A DNA stretch of 64,000 nt from Sinonovacula constricta. Lineage: Eukaryota > Mollusca > Bivalvia > Cardiida > Solecurtidae. A program made the translations under genes and the position numbers. The stretch is taken from contig CM017563.1 in NCBI GenBank assembly GCA_007844125.1, positions 13,572,324 through 13,636,323 of the forward strand, read 5' to 3'. The notes beneath the pieces were generated by a model, which was given only the letters and a program-made list of their open reading frames with translations, had not been told where the DNA came from and ran no database searches. Of this stretch, positions 54,990 through 64,000 are shown in pieces; position 1 is the stretch's first letter, and each line of letters begins with the position of its first letter.

Positions 54990-56123
54990 GAACAAACAGC
55001 AACATTGTTATTAATCAATCTATCGAAATGTCGTTGTCTCGTGGATGCACAAAGCCTAGTAAAAATAATGGTATTATTTTTATGACACAAAAAGCAAAAT
55101 AAATAAATCTCCCAAGGGACTGTTGTTAAAGGCATGGGAAATTGAAATGTGTCAACACCAAGGACTTTTCCGGTTCTCGTAGTGGGAGGTTAATAGGTTT
55201 AGGGGAAGCGTAATGAGGGTGGATTGGTCCTCCCGGTTTAATTAACATAGCCTTGGTCTGCTGTGGGCTCATGGAAGGGCGGGGTTATATTAGTTTAAGT
55301 TTTCTGCTGACCTATGACAGTTCAGTAAGACCGCGTGCATCAAGTGTGACGAATTGTAATATGACATGCCCTACTATGACAGCCATGTGTACAGTCAACA
55401 CGATAAATGGTTTACATCTGTTCCTACTGTGATTTCACAGTATTGTGTTGTTTTGGAAAGCTATTTTCAATGATTTTATAACTGCCTGGTCACATTATTC
55501 AACTTTCTTAAAATTAATGGTTATCTCCCTTCATATACTTGTAAGAACTGTCCCTAATTTTTCTATTGATTTGTCTATTTTTATCACTGTGCGCACGGTC
55601 TTAAAATCATTTTAATAGCATTTAACAAGATAAGTGTGTATTTACATGTTGCAGTCGAAAACGTTCTCGATAGTCCAAGAAGTAATTTTATGACATTATA
55701 CAAGGGAGGTAACGCATTGTAATTTTGACTTTTAGAGTAATGTCCCTTTTTTAACAAAATGAGAGAATAAAGCATGTTCATGACACAGACGATTAGAGTC
55801 AAATTGAAACGTGCTTCAGTTTTTCTTAAGTATGTCAACAATAAAATGCGTTATTTAAATAGCAGATACAAACAAATAAAACAATTAACTGATAATATAT
55901 ACTGATCAAAATTTCTTACGACCCTCTAGCAACCACATTTCCCTCCCAATATATAAGTCATTTAAAGCTTATAAAATTGAATAATCGTTTTTCATAGTTA
56001 AAGAATAACACAGAATAAACAAATTGGATCAAAATGTCAGTTGCATGTGTTTCGACCAAAATGTCACAGAGAAAATATTCAAGAAAAATATATATAGCGA
56101 GAATCTTTCAAGTAAGGATGCAT
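54990..56123. other. No gene recognised
   Basis: AT-rich except 55180-55290. There GGGCGGGG is followed directly by TTATATTA, resembling a GC box plus TATA element, but no transcript-like frame follows. The 85-codon minus frame at 55584 is anonymous. Confidence 0.35.
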
Positions 56124-56377
56124 CAAGGATGATTCCAGGGAGGATAGGGAGAAGGGGGGTGGATGTAAACCAACCAGTTAAAAAAGTAGAGTTGTGAAAA
56201 CACATACATGTAAGCTTGAAAAATACTTAGCTTTTTAAGTTTGTCTTTTGACTGCTTAGGTCGAAGTCGGGGTCTCTAACCGTGTATACATATCCAGAAT
56301 TTACTACATAAAGTTGAATAGATCTTGATTTATACCCCATACCTCCACCCCACCAAAATTTTCTGGATCCGCCCCTG
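56124..56377 (-). mobile_element. MITE-A copy
   Basis: The reverse complement starts CAGGGGCGGATCCAG (56377) and has all family blocks: 'gatctattcaactttatg', 'gacttcgacctaagcag', 'ctctacttttttaactggtt'. It ends 'ggaatcatccttg'. Possible octamers GAATCTTT and GAACTTTT lie close to the ends but not exactly at them. Confidence 0.8.
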
Positions 56378-56607
56378 GAACTTTTAATTGGTAAACTTTA
56401 CCAAGGAAAGCGTTGGGATTTTTTATTGGTATTGTTTACAAAACCCCCGATCTGATTGGCTTGTGTAGTAACGCATATAACGCAGTAAGCACAATATAAA
56501 ACGTGTTTCGTGACTTCATTATCTCCACCGTTTTACCACTGAATTAGAGGGAAAACCTGCACTCCCGCTATTTCGTTAATGACAATCAAAGCAGCTACAC
56601 CTTACTG

Positions 56608-56708
56608 TCGACGCTTTGGAGCGCGACGCCTATATATGGAATGCTCACTGAAATTTGCACATGGAGAAAGTCTGTTTCGCGGACTTAAATGAAATACGGG
56701 TCACAATT
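56608..56708 (+). repeat. Highly conserved block, partner of 21805-21884
   Basis: TTGGAGCGCGACGCC then 'tatatatggaatgctcactg' and 'aaatttgcacatgg'. This copy has an extra ~25 bp ('agaaagtctgtttcgcggac') relative to the partner before the final 'aaatgaaatacgggtcacaa'. TATA-like motif in the plus sense. Confidence 0.6.
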
Positions 56709-57235
56709 CGGTACATGGAGTTCTATTTTTCATTGTATTATTTTATTGTATTTATTTAAATTTTTAAATGTTTTAATCGTTCGCGTCGCCTTTGATGCTT
56801 TGCATCAACGGTTTTCTTGTGTTATATTCTGTAATGCTATAGCGAACAGTACAGTGATAGTGATTGATGGGGGAAGCACGGGTTCCGTGTTTATCAGTGA
56901 TTGGAAATTAGATTCTTTTCTTCCAAAGTTGGCATAAATGTACGTTCCACGATAAAACATGTAAATACTTAACAAGTGTAAAGTATAGAATACACTGTTT
57001 TCGCACTTCTTGTGCATGTTTTACTGAATTGCATATAATAATTTTAAATAAATTAATTGCATGTAAAACCAACAAGTGGATCATTTTTGTAGTAAGTTTC
57101 CTTCCAAGGGTAATACAACATTTCATTTCTTGTCCCCTTGTTCCTGATGCATCCTTTACAATTAACTTAATTAAAGCCTTATTTATCGCATCGTCGGAAA
57201 CCCACGGTTTTATTCCGTTATCACATATATCAAAC
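56709..57235. other. No gene recognised
   Basis: AT-rich spacer with overlapping anonymous frames on both strands (56689-56937, 56908-57273). Confidence 0.4.
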
Positions 57236-57651
57236 CAGGCGCGTATCTGGGCCTTGTTTGAAGTTACGCACAATTACTAGGGGGTCCGGGGGCATTCCCC
57301 ACCTCCCCCCACCCTCATCGGATTTTTTTTCTGCTACATTGGCACCGGTGCATTTTAAAACCTTTGTCTCCCCCAAAACATGAGAAAAAAAAAGAAAATA
57401 TTTTTTTGCTTGATATGGACTGAAAATGCATCTAAAATACGGACATGCAAGGAACTAGACGTGAATAAGTGTCACCATTTTAAACCTCTCCAACTCGATT
57501 GATGTTAATATGATTTTATAACAGGAATCACGGAAATAAAATATAGCATGCCTTACCCGGGTTATTATTGTTTTTTGGTACTTTTAGATTTTCAATTTTT
57601 CGAACGGAGGTTACGCACGTTCATAAAATGCGTAATGCCAGAACGAGCCTG
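57236..57651 (+). mobile_element. MITE-D copy with 8 bp target duplication
   Basis: Left end CAGGCGCGTATCTGGG; right end 'gccagaacgagcctg'. Octamers TATCAAAC (57228) and TACCAAAC (57652) match at 7 of 8. Shared with the 59.45 kb copy: 'cacaattacta', a G-rich 'gggtccgggggcat', 'acattggc.c.ggtgcatttta', 'ggtacttttagattttc', 'ttacgcacgt'. Non-coding and hAT-like by target size. Confidence 0.85.
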
Positions 57652-57659
57652 TACCAAAC

Positions 57660-59394
57660 ACTGGCTAATACAAATCGTATCGTTTTGAACTTTTAAATAT
57701 CATTTTGATTGCTTTTGTTCATAATCCGAGGCAAATTGATTCAGTGAATAGTACGTTCTTGTATCTCAGTATACTATAAAAGAAATGTTTGTTTAAATCG
57801 TATCAAGATAACTAGACCGTCTGCTACACATTTTTGTACGCAATCAAGACCCAATTAAAGCAGCATGGGGTTGGCTACCCATCCAGTGTTCACACAAAGT
57901 GCTAATTGTTACTAATTAGTAGACGAAAGGAGGTTGGGTAAATACGAGTCCGATGTTAATTAATACAGACAAGCCAATCTTTGTTTATCGTTCTCCGCCA
58001 GTCATCGGTAATGTTCGGTTTTGTTAACTGATACTTGGAGGCATTCAGTACTGAACCCTTGCAGACTTTTGATTTAACACAGTTGTGTTAGTAACATCGT
58101 ATCACATGAAGGAAACCGTATAGGAGTACTCATATAATTTAAAAGAACTATAAAAATATTAACTTGTTACAAAGATACGCCGATGTAAATCCGTCGGAAG
58201 TGTTCGGCTATTTTCGGTACAATTCGTGATTTTACGTTAATCTCGGTGCGCATTACACATTCATCATTCATATATCTTCCCATGTACATAATTAAACATT
58301 GTATATATAGTAGTCTGTGTGAAGAGACGGATGTGTATATGGACTGGTGGGTGTTTGATTCACTTAGGAGGGAAGTTAATAAAGATTTTTAACAGCTATC
58401 AGGAAATTATGAGTAGCACGAAAGTAGTCGACATGTACCCACTCAGTATTTCCGTGAATAAAATACTTCATGTCACTTCTTTTATTGTTTTATTGTGGTA
58501 AAATACAGTTATTATCGTCATGCGTTATTATTCATAACAAGTTGGATATTCTTAATTGTCATGTAAGTGGGTTTTTTGTGTAATTGTTGCCAATTACGCT
58601 GGCTTATTCTGCCATATTATTTCTTTTATTTTGTATTAGATTAATATCTGGTGCTTATTCTGCTTTTTAATTGTTCGACGAACTATTTTATAATTTAATT
58701 ATTATATTGATTTTGAAGTTTGTTGCCTTAAAAGGATAATTCTGCCACAATATTATCTAAATCGTCATAAATATTCTAAATATAGAAAGGATTTTGAACA
58801 TTTTAAAATGTTTTATTTTCTAGATAACCATTCAATAACTACTCTAAAGAATTTCATCGATCAATATGTGATCTTTTGTGTACATATAATTTGACACATT
58901 AAATCTTAAAATTATTTGACACTGTTAATAAATCACTCAGATCTGATATTGCTAGAATCAACCTCGATTTCAAAGCTAGTTTTTGACTGCTAAACAGATC
59001 AAAACATGCGCATATATATTCAGCATTTATTGCATCAAGTGGATTAAAATCAGCTAAGCATGAAAACAGCAACAACAACAACAATAACAACAACCAACAA
59101 AAACAACGTTCAACAGGACATCACGTTACAATGTTAAACTTGATATAGAAACCCTGGATAAGATTGCTATACAACAAATATTAATGCACGTACTCGCATT
59201 CCCGCCGTTTTTTCTCTTTTTTGTTGTTGGATTAACTGACTTGTTGCATTTTTTTGTGAAATCAAGTTTCTTGGATTAGAAAACGCCAAAATTCTTGCAT
59301 TTTTTGTTTAAAATTCACAACTTACCCAGGTCAGGGTACAAGGGGTTACCTGGTATTTAGACATGTGTTTGCTGAACAAAGATATGGTACGGTT
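57660..59394. other. No gene recognised
   Basis: AT-rich. 'ccgtcggaagtgttcggcta' at ~58190 is vaguely like the palindromic element ends. (AAC)n at ~59070-59100. No domain. Confidence 0.4.
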
Positions 59395-59985
59395 ACATGC
59401 CCTCACAGCGTGGGTTCGAGTCCCTGTGCGGCGTGATCTTAAATGAGAGGCAGGCGCGGATCTGGGTTGTTTTTTAAAGTTCCGCACAATTACTATAACT
59501 GTTTGTGTGTGTGTGTGTGTGTGGGGGGGGGGGGGGAGGTCCGGGGACATACCCCCGGATGTTTTTTTTACATTGGCTCAGGTGCATTTTAGTTCCTTTT
59601 TTGCACCAAAATGCGATAAGAAAAAAAGAAAAGAAAATACTTTAGTTTTTTCTTGGTATTGACTAAAAATACAACTTTAGGACTCGATTATTGTTTGTAA
59701 GATTTTTTGCCATAGAGACTACGGGAATAAACATATCATGTCTAACCATCGACTTTTTTAGGTTTTTGGTACTTTTAGATTTTCGATTTTTCGAACGAGG
59801 TTACGCACGTGCCTAAGGTGCGTAATAGCAGACACGCGCCTTTGTAAGGAGATCTTTCGGCTGACCTGCGGTGCACCGGTATCTCTGCCAAGACTTCTGT
59901 ATTGGGTCTTCGTCTACCAGTTGCAAGCTGGACGTTGCGAATACGACCATACTTATATCGGTGGGATGTAACCAAAATGAGGCAT
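59395..59985 (+). mobile_element. SINE-2 copy interrupted by MITE-D
   Basis: Head part 'gcgtgggttcgagtccctgt' (perfect B-box) ends at 59450. The body resumes at 59843: 'aaggagatctttcggctgac', 'tgcggtgcaccggtatctct', 'tattgggtcttcgtctacca', 'gctggacgttgcgaatacga', 'atatcggtgggatgtaac'. The A-box side is truncated. Confidence 0.8.
59451..59842 (+). mobile_element. MITE-D copy inside SINE-2
   Basis: Left CAGGCGCGGATCTGGG; right 'gcagacacgcgcct'. A TG tract and a G14 run (59504-59536) sit where the other copy has a short G-rich stretch. The target duplication is degraded. Confidence 0.85.
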
Positions 59986-60320
59986 GCAAAAAAGATAGAG
60001 GAATGCACGTATTCGGATAGAATCAGTAGTTTTTGCATCAAGTAACTTTAGTTACTTTAGTTTGTATTTGTGCAACAAAAATTGATTGGACTAGAAAATG
60101 CACGATGGTTGCATCTTTTTATATTTATATGGCGCTCTCGTTTCATCTTCCATTTTACCAAGGCAGTCTTGACATTTACACAAAGATCGACGAATGCACG
60201 TACTCATATTCCCTATGTCATTTTTACAATGTTCGTTGCATTCAGTGGGTTGTTCATTTTTGTATTTGTGTAATTGCAAGAAAATGCCCAAAGGTTGTGT
60301 CTACTGTAATAGTGTTGTTA

Positions 60321-60415
60321 TATATCGGTCAAACTCGGCCGAATGATAGAGTCGCCGACTTATAACCCTTCTGACTGGTTAGTCTCTCACCGTGACGGTT
60401 CGTGCTCGGTAGGGC
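60321..60415 (+). mobile_element. SINE-2 tRNA head only
   Basis: 'tcggccgaatgatagagtcg', 'ccgacttataacccttctga', 'tctcaccgtgacggttcgtg' and 'ctcggtagggcga' equal the A-box to B-box part with substitutions. The body is absent. Confidence 0.6.
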
Positions 60416-61038
60416 GACTGATTTAAGTTAAAGCAAATGTAACAGAAATATATAGAATTTGAAAATGTAAACAACGGATGAATTGTATACTTTAATGTAG
60501 ACGTGCAGGCCAACTTTTAAGAAAATTCTCTCCAATTTTGAATTTATGAGTATTTTGGTTTTCTAAAATTGGGACTAAATATGTCTCATTTTTAGAAATA
60601 AGCAAACTACTAATTTTATGTTATATCCTCTCTAGGAGAAGTGTATTGCTATTGAGTAGCATTTGGAAATAAGATATAGCATTAGACAAACCAACCAAAC
60701 GTGTTACTTGTATTGTTTGACTCAAACTTTCCCAAATATGTCTTTATTTGTTTACAATTCTAACACGTTTAAGACTGATTTTCCCGATTTTTTCTGTTGA
60801 TTGCACTTTATTGCAAAAATCACCGAGCTCTTGATAGTCACACGATTTATTTCAGAGTTTCAAAAATGTTCTATAAAGTATTTTGGTTGATGCTGCAAAA
60901 TAAAAGAATAATTTCACCCCATGGTTTTGATCTTTTTAGACATTGAATATGCCAGGTAATGAATTTGTAATATAATTTAGCACAAATCAAACAATTTAAA
61001 TTCATTTACAAAAATAAAATTAAAAAATTATACATGTT
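60416..61038. other. No gene recognised
   Basis: AT-rich spacer. Confidence 0.45.
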
Positions 61039-61175
61039 TCCTTCTTAATCTGGTTGAGTGATGCAGAAATTATTGTAAAAGTGAAAAAGTAGAAAGAAAA
61101 AAATGTTGACCATTCCGGTTCCCGTACTGGGATTCGAACCCGCAACCCCCAGTTTTAAAACAGTGTAACTCTAAG
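61039..61175 (-). mobile_element. SINE-3 copy
   Basis: The reverse complement has 'ctgggggttgcgggttcgaa' plus 'tcccagtacggg' (perfect B-box), 'ttctttctactttttcact' and 'gcatcactcaaccagatta', as at 16690. Confidence 0.65.
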
Positions 61176-61213
61176 TTTGCTACTCTTGAAGGTGCAGCTT
61201 TACATTTGCTCTA

Positions 61214-61369
61214 TCTTAATGTGAGGAAGTCTTCCAGCTGTGGTGCGCCAGTGGTTCTGCCAAGATGTATGTCTGGGTCTTCCTCCACCAAAATCGCTGG
61301 ACGTCATAATAATCATAATTAAGTCGGTATGGTGTTTTTGAAAAGAAAAACAACAACAACAAACAAAAC
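61214..61369 (+). mobile_element. SINE-2 body and tail, head missing
   Basis: 'cttaatgtgaggaagtcttc', 'cagctgtggtgcgccagtgg', 'gtatgtctgggtcttcctcc', 'accaaaatcgctggacgtca', then a CAACAACAAACAAA tail. It lies 40 bp from SINE-3. Confidence 0.8.
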
Positions 61370-62329
61370 ACTCTTCGTTTATACACAGTTTAAAGCAGTA
61401 TTTGTCTTGACATAATCGGTAATCTGATATTATTGCCTACTTTCAAAACTTTGAAAAAATCGCTTTTGACGAAATTCGGTATGGTCGCTCATCTAATGTT
61501 ACACGCATACATGTCGTCTCTGTTTGAACGTGTGGTTAATTTGTTGTGTTTTTTTACCCCAAAGCTTCTTTAATAAATGTAAACCTTATTTTCAACATAG
61601 TTGCAGCCCTGACATTTTGGAAAATTTACAAAAGAGGTGATAAATAAACAAAAGAAAATATTAAATATAAAAAAGACAACGAGAAGTTTGCAAATGAGGT
61701 TTGCCACAATTTAAATGTTTTGTGCTGGTTTTTTTTTCTTTATTATTATCTCAGAGATAGACTGTGACAGATATTCCCTGTTGCTGTTATACAGCAGTTA
61801 TCTGTTCCACTCTGCTGGCTGTCACAAATCGGTTAATTCCGGGAGATCTTAATTTCCGCCATGTATACGTGCATCACTTGGGTAACAGTAACGCGAATAC
61901 TTTACGGAAACTACCGAATACCTACGATTTTATCCCGGAGCGACCATTCGGAGCTGGCATTTTCCGGCGCATCGGCCGAGTTGTTCCGATCTTGAACTTG
62001 AACTCTTTTACATTGTCCAGATGCATTGGTTTATTGTGAACATGTCTCAGGGTTTTATAAATAAATACATATTAGCCAGTTCTCTTTAGATTTTTTTCTC
62101 GTTAAAAAAAGAAAAAAAATCTTACTCATTTTCTGAAGATGGACAGTCTCCTGCTGACGGGCATGTTGTTAATATAAACTCAAATAGCACACATAAAATA
62201 ACAAGCTAAATGCAATATTTTATGTGTAATTGTATTGGCTTTTAATATTAGTTACATGGCGCTGATTCAAAGGATGGCAAGATATCTGAACTTTGTACAA
62301 TACAAAATAGACTTTAATGATGGGAAACG
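61370..62329. other. No supported gene; GC-richer patch at 61830-62000
   Basis: A 91-codon frame (61764-62039) crosses a patch with CG-containing words ('ccggagcgaccattcgg', 'ccggcgcatcggccgag') unlike its AT-rich surroundings. No domain is recognised. It may be an eroded element with ends like the 45.9 kb palindrome ('gttgttccgatc'). Confidence 0.25.
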
Positions 62330-62362
62330 CTACTTCTTTCTTTCTTTCTTTCTTTCTTTTTT

Positions 62363-62398
<36 letters not shown>

Positions 62399-62470
62399 TT
62401 ATTCTTTCTTTCTTTCTTTTCTTTCTTTCTTTCTTTCTTTCTTTCTTTTTCTTCTTTCTTTCTTTTTTTA
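62330..62470. repeat. (TTTC)n microsatellite
   Basis: About 30 TTTC units with a few interruptions. The Phe/Leu/Ser frames across it are artefacts. Confidence 0.95.
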
Positions 62471-63119
62471 TATATTATTTCTATTTTTATTGCTTTTTAT
62501 ATTTACATGTATTGATCTTTTCAGGTATTATTTTAATTTTATTTTTGTATCTTTTCCTAGTTTGATTATTTGTTTCTTAATTTTTCTTATTTGATTAATT
62601 AATTTGATTGTTAATCCATTTATTATTTTGTTAAGTAAAATTCAAACATGTTTCCACTTACGATTTACAGTATAAAGGTTCTGTTTTTACGTTAAAACGT
62701 CCCACCAAAAATATTTTTATACAATGCTTCTTTATCTATTCACTTATTCTTCATCTGCATGTTGACTCTCCTGTAATTGTTTAAAGGTCAATCTACACTG
62801 TTGTTTGCATCGTTATTGTTTTGTTTATATTGAAATAACGCAAGAGATTAAGAAAATGTTGAACGGCCTTTCTTTCTTATTAAATGTTTATAACATACGT
62901 CAATTGTTTGTGATTTTCAGACACCAAGCAACCAGATGTGATGCTGTTAAACAAGAAGTGCACAAAGTCTCTTACGGCTCGAGGCAGACTTAATATTGAT
63001 TAGTGAGTATGGTGGTACAGTTCGGTCATAAACAACATTCTGTTGTTAGCTTTTAGTAATATTGATTTTATTTGTTTACCGCTTGACTTAAATTGGTAAG
63101 TATATAAACCGGATAAATA
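62471..63119. other. No gene recognised
   Basis: T-rich then mixed AT-rich spacer. Confidence 0.45.
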
Positions 63120-63420
63120 GTACTGGAATACTGTACAGAACAATAAGTACAGTACTCCACAGTAAGTACAGTACAGTAAAAGTGTTCATTAAAGTACAGA
63201 ACAGCAGGTATTGAATTGTACAGTACATTACAAAACAGTACGGTACAGTAAAGTACAGAACAGCAGGTACTGAATTGTACAGTACAGTACAGTAAGGTAC
63301 AGAACAAAAGGTACTGAATTGTACTGTACAGTTCACAAAGTACACTACAGTAAAGTACAGGACAACAGGTACTGAATTGTACAGTACAGTTAAAAAAACA
63401 GTAAATGCAAAACAGTACAA
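63120..63420. repeat. Minisatellite rich in GTACAGTACA
   Basis: Irregular units of about 60 bp: 'agtacagaacagcaggtact', 'gaattgtacagtacagta', 'cagtaaagtaca'. The internal 5 bp AGTAC repeat is self-complementary (GTAC). Minus-strand Cys/Tyr-rich frames are artefacts. Confidence 0.9.
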
Positions 63421-63465
63421 TACAATTTAGTGGGATCTTTTTCAGGTAACTATAAATTATTTGGT

Positions 63466-63502
63466 TGTTGGAACAATATGGTCCAACCCTTCGGATACCG
63501 CC
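63466..63502 (-). mobile_element. Element B terminus, inverted, abutting the next copy
   Basis: 'tggtccaacccttcggatac' plus 'cgcctttaa' is the inverse of the TIR that starts 63503. The two ends lie head to head. Confidence 0.55.
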
Positions 63503-64000
63503 TTTAATGGTGGTATCCGACAGTTTGGACCATTTTTATCTATCATGCAACCCAGTAAATTATTGTTTTCGGAAAAGATCCTGTAAAGTGGTGTTAATTG
63601 GTGCTCTAACTCCACCTGAAAAGTAATGCATAGCGCTCTACTTGTCATTCAGATGTATTCCCTATCCGATCCACGCTGCACAGTTAGCTATTTTCAAACT
63701 AAGAAATACACGTGACCACTCACTTTAGAGATAACGTTACATGATCATCCGGGTAATCAGATCTGACGTAGATATATATTTTTAGATGAAATCCCTATCG
63801 TGCTAATGTGCCGATTAAGAAGTACTGGGCAATTAAAGCGACATATTGTATGATGTGTACTGTCTAACCGAGGGAATGTTTTAAACAGCCTTTACTTCAT
63901 CTAAAGAAAACGTTTTTGCAGCAATTATGCACAAATTCTCCCAGAATAGGGGGTAGATTTTGTTATATATATAGGCAAAATGTCGAACACTACCTTTAAA
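63503..64000 (+). mobile_element. Element B copy reaching the window end
   Basis: Left end 'tttaatggtggtatccgaca'; right end 'ggcaaaatgtcgaacactacc' plus TTTAAA at base 64000. Blocks present: 'ggaaaagatcctgtaaagtg', a single 'gatccacgctgcacagttag' unit, 'aaatacacgtgaccactcac', 'catgatcatccgggtaatca'. The copy looks full length (~500 bp) and ends at or just beyond the window edge. Confidence 0.8.

Noticed and set aside
55270..55300. GC-box plus TATA-like arrangement as a host promoter
   Set aside because: Short motif pair only. No downstream coding exon or conserved context is visible.
63068..63420. Cys/Tyr-rich minus frames
   Set aside because: They translate the GTACAGTACA minisatellite.

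Overview
This 64 kb window is AT-rich, repeat-dense eukaryotic DNA with no operons, no bacterial-style genes and no host protein-coding gene that I can support. The mix of tRNA-headed SINEs, a retrotransposon with a restriction-like endonuclease, short terminal-inverted-repeat (TIR) elements, many minisatellites and long microsatellites suits a mollusc, most likely a bivalve. That assignment is inference from repeat style, not from a marker gene.

The only convincing protein-coding sequence is a 748-codon open frame at 22665-24911. It covers the reverse transcriptase, a CCHC zinc knuckle and a PD-(D/E)XK endonuclease of an R2/NeSL/Hero-type non-LTR retrotransposon. The copy is 5'-truncated, and the insert sits between two diverged ~105 bp direct repeats.

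The rest is a layered repeat landscape. Family names are local to this report. MITE-A: 200-360 bp, CAGGGGCGGATCC ends, hAT-like 8 bp target duplications, about nine copies or fragments. Element B: ~500-750 bp, TIRs like GGTGGTATCCGACAG, about eight copies. SINE-1: ~300 bp, tRNA head, tail AATAAACAAAC, seven copies. SINE-2: ~245 bp, tRNA-Ser/Leu-like head, tail of CAAAAA units, a dozen or more copies and fragments. SINE-3, SINE-4 (Deu-like) and SINE-5: one or two copies each. MITE-D: ~400 bp, two copies. There is also one pogo/Tigger-like TIR element, one palindromic small element, and Repeat C (~250-300 bp, six copies).

Layout. 0-19 kb: Element B copies (two carrying SINE-1), SINE-2 copies, a Tigger-like element inside a TA tract, and a MITE-A copy containing a long CA/TG tract. 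20.2-21.3 kb: a ~1.1 kb ACT/GCT triplet tract. 22.4-25.2 kb: the retrotransposon. 25.7-26.6 kb: MITE-A nested in SINE-1 beside Repeat C. 28.7-29.4 kb: a 28 bp minisatellite. 35-42 kb and 48.7-51.3 kb: two areas sharing several blocks in the same order, apparently an old segmental duplication later filled with SINEs and tandem repeats. 52.1-53.9 kb: an Element B copy in which a 26 bp internal segment has been amplified ~45 times. 54-64 kb: further MITE, SINE and tandem-repeat copies, ending inside or exactly at the end of an Element B copy.

Most open frames in the window are by-products of stop-free tandem repeats or chance frames in AT-rich DNA. Boundaries of old repeats are approximate because they were aligned by eye.
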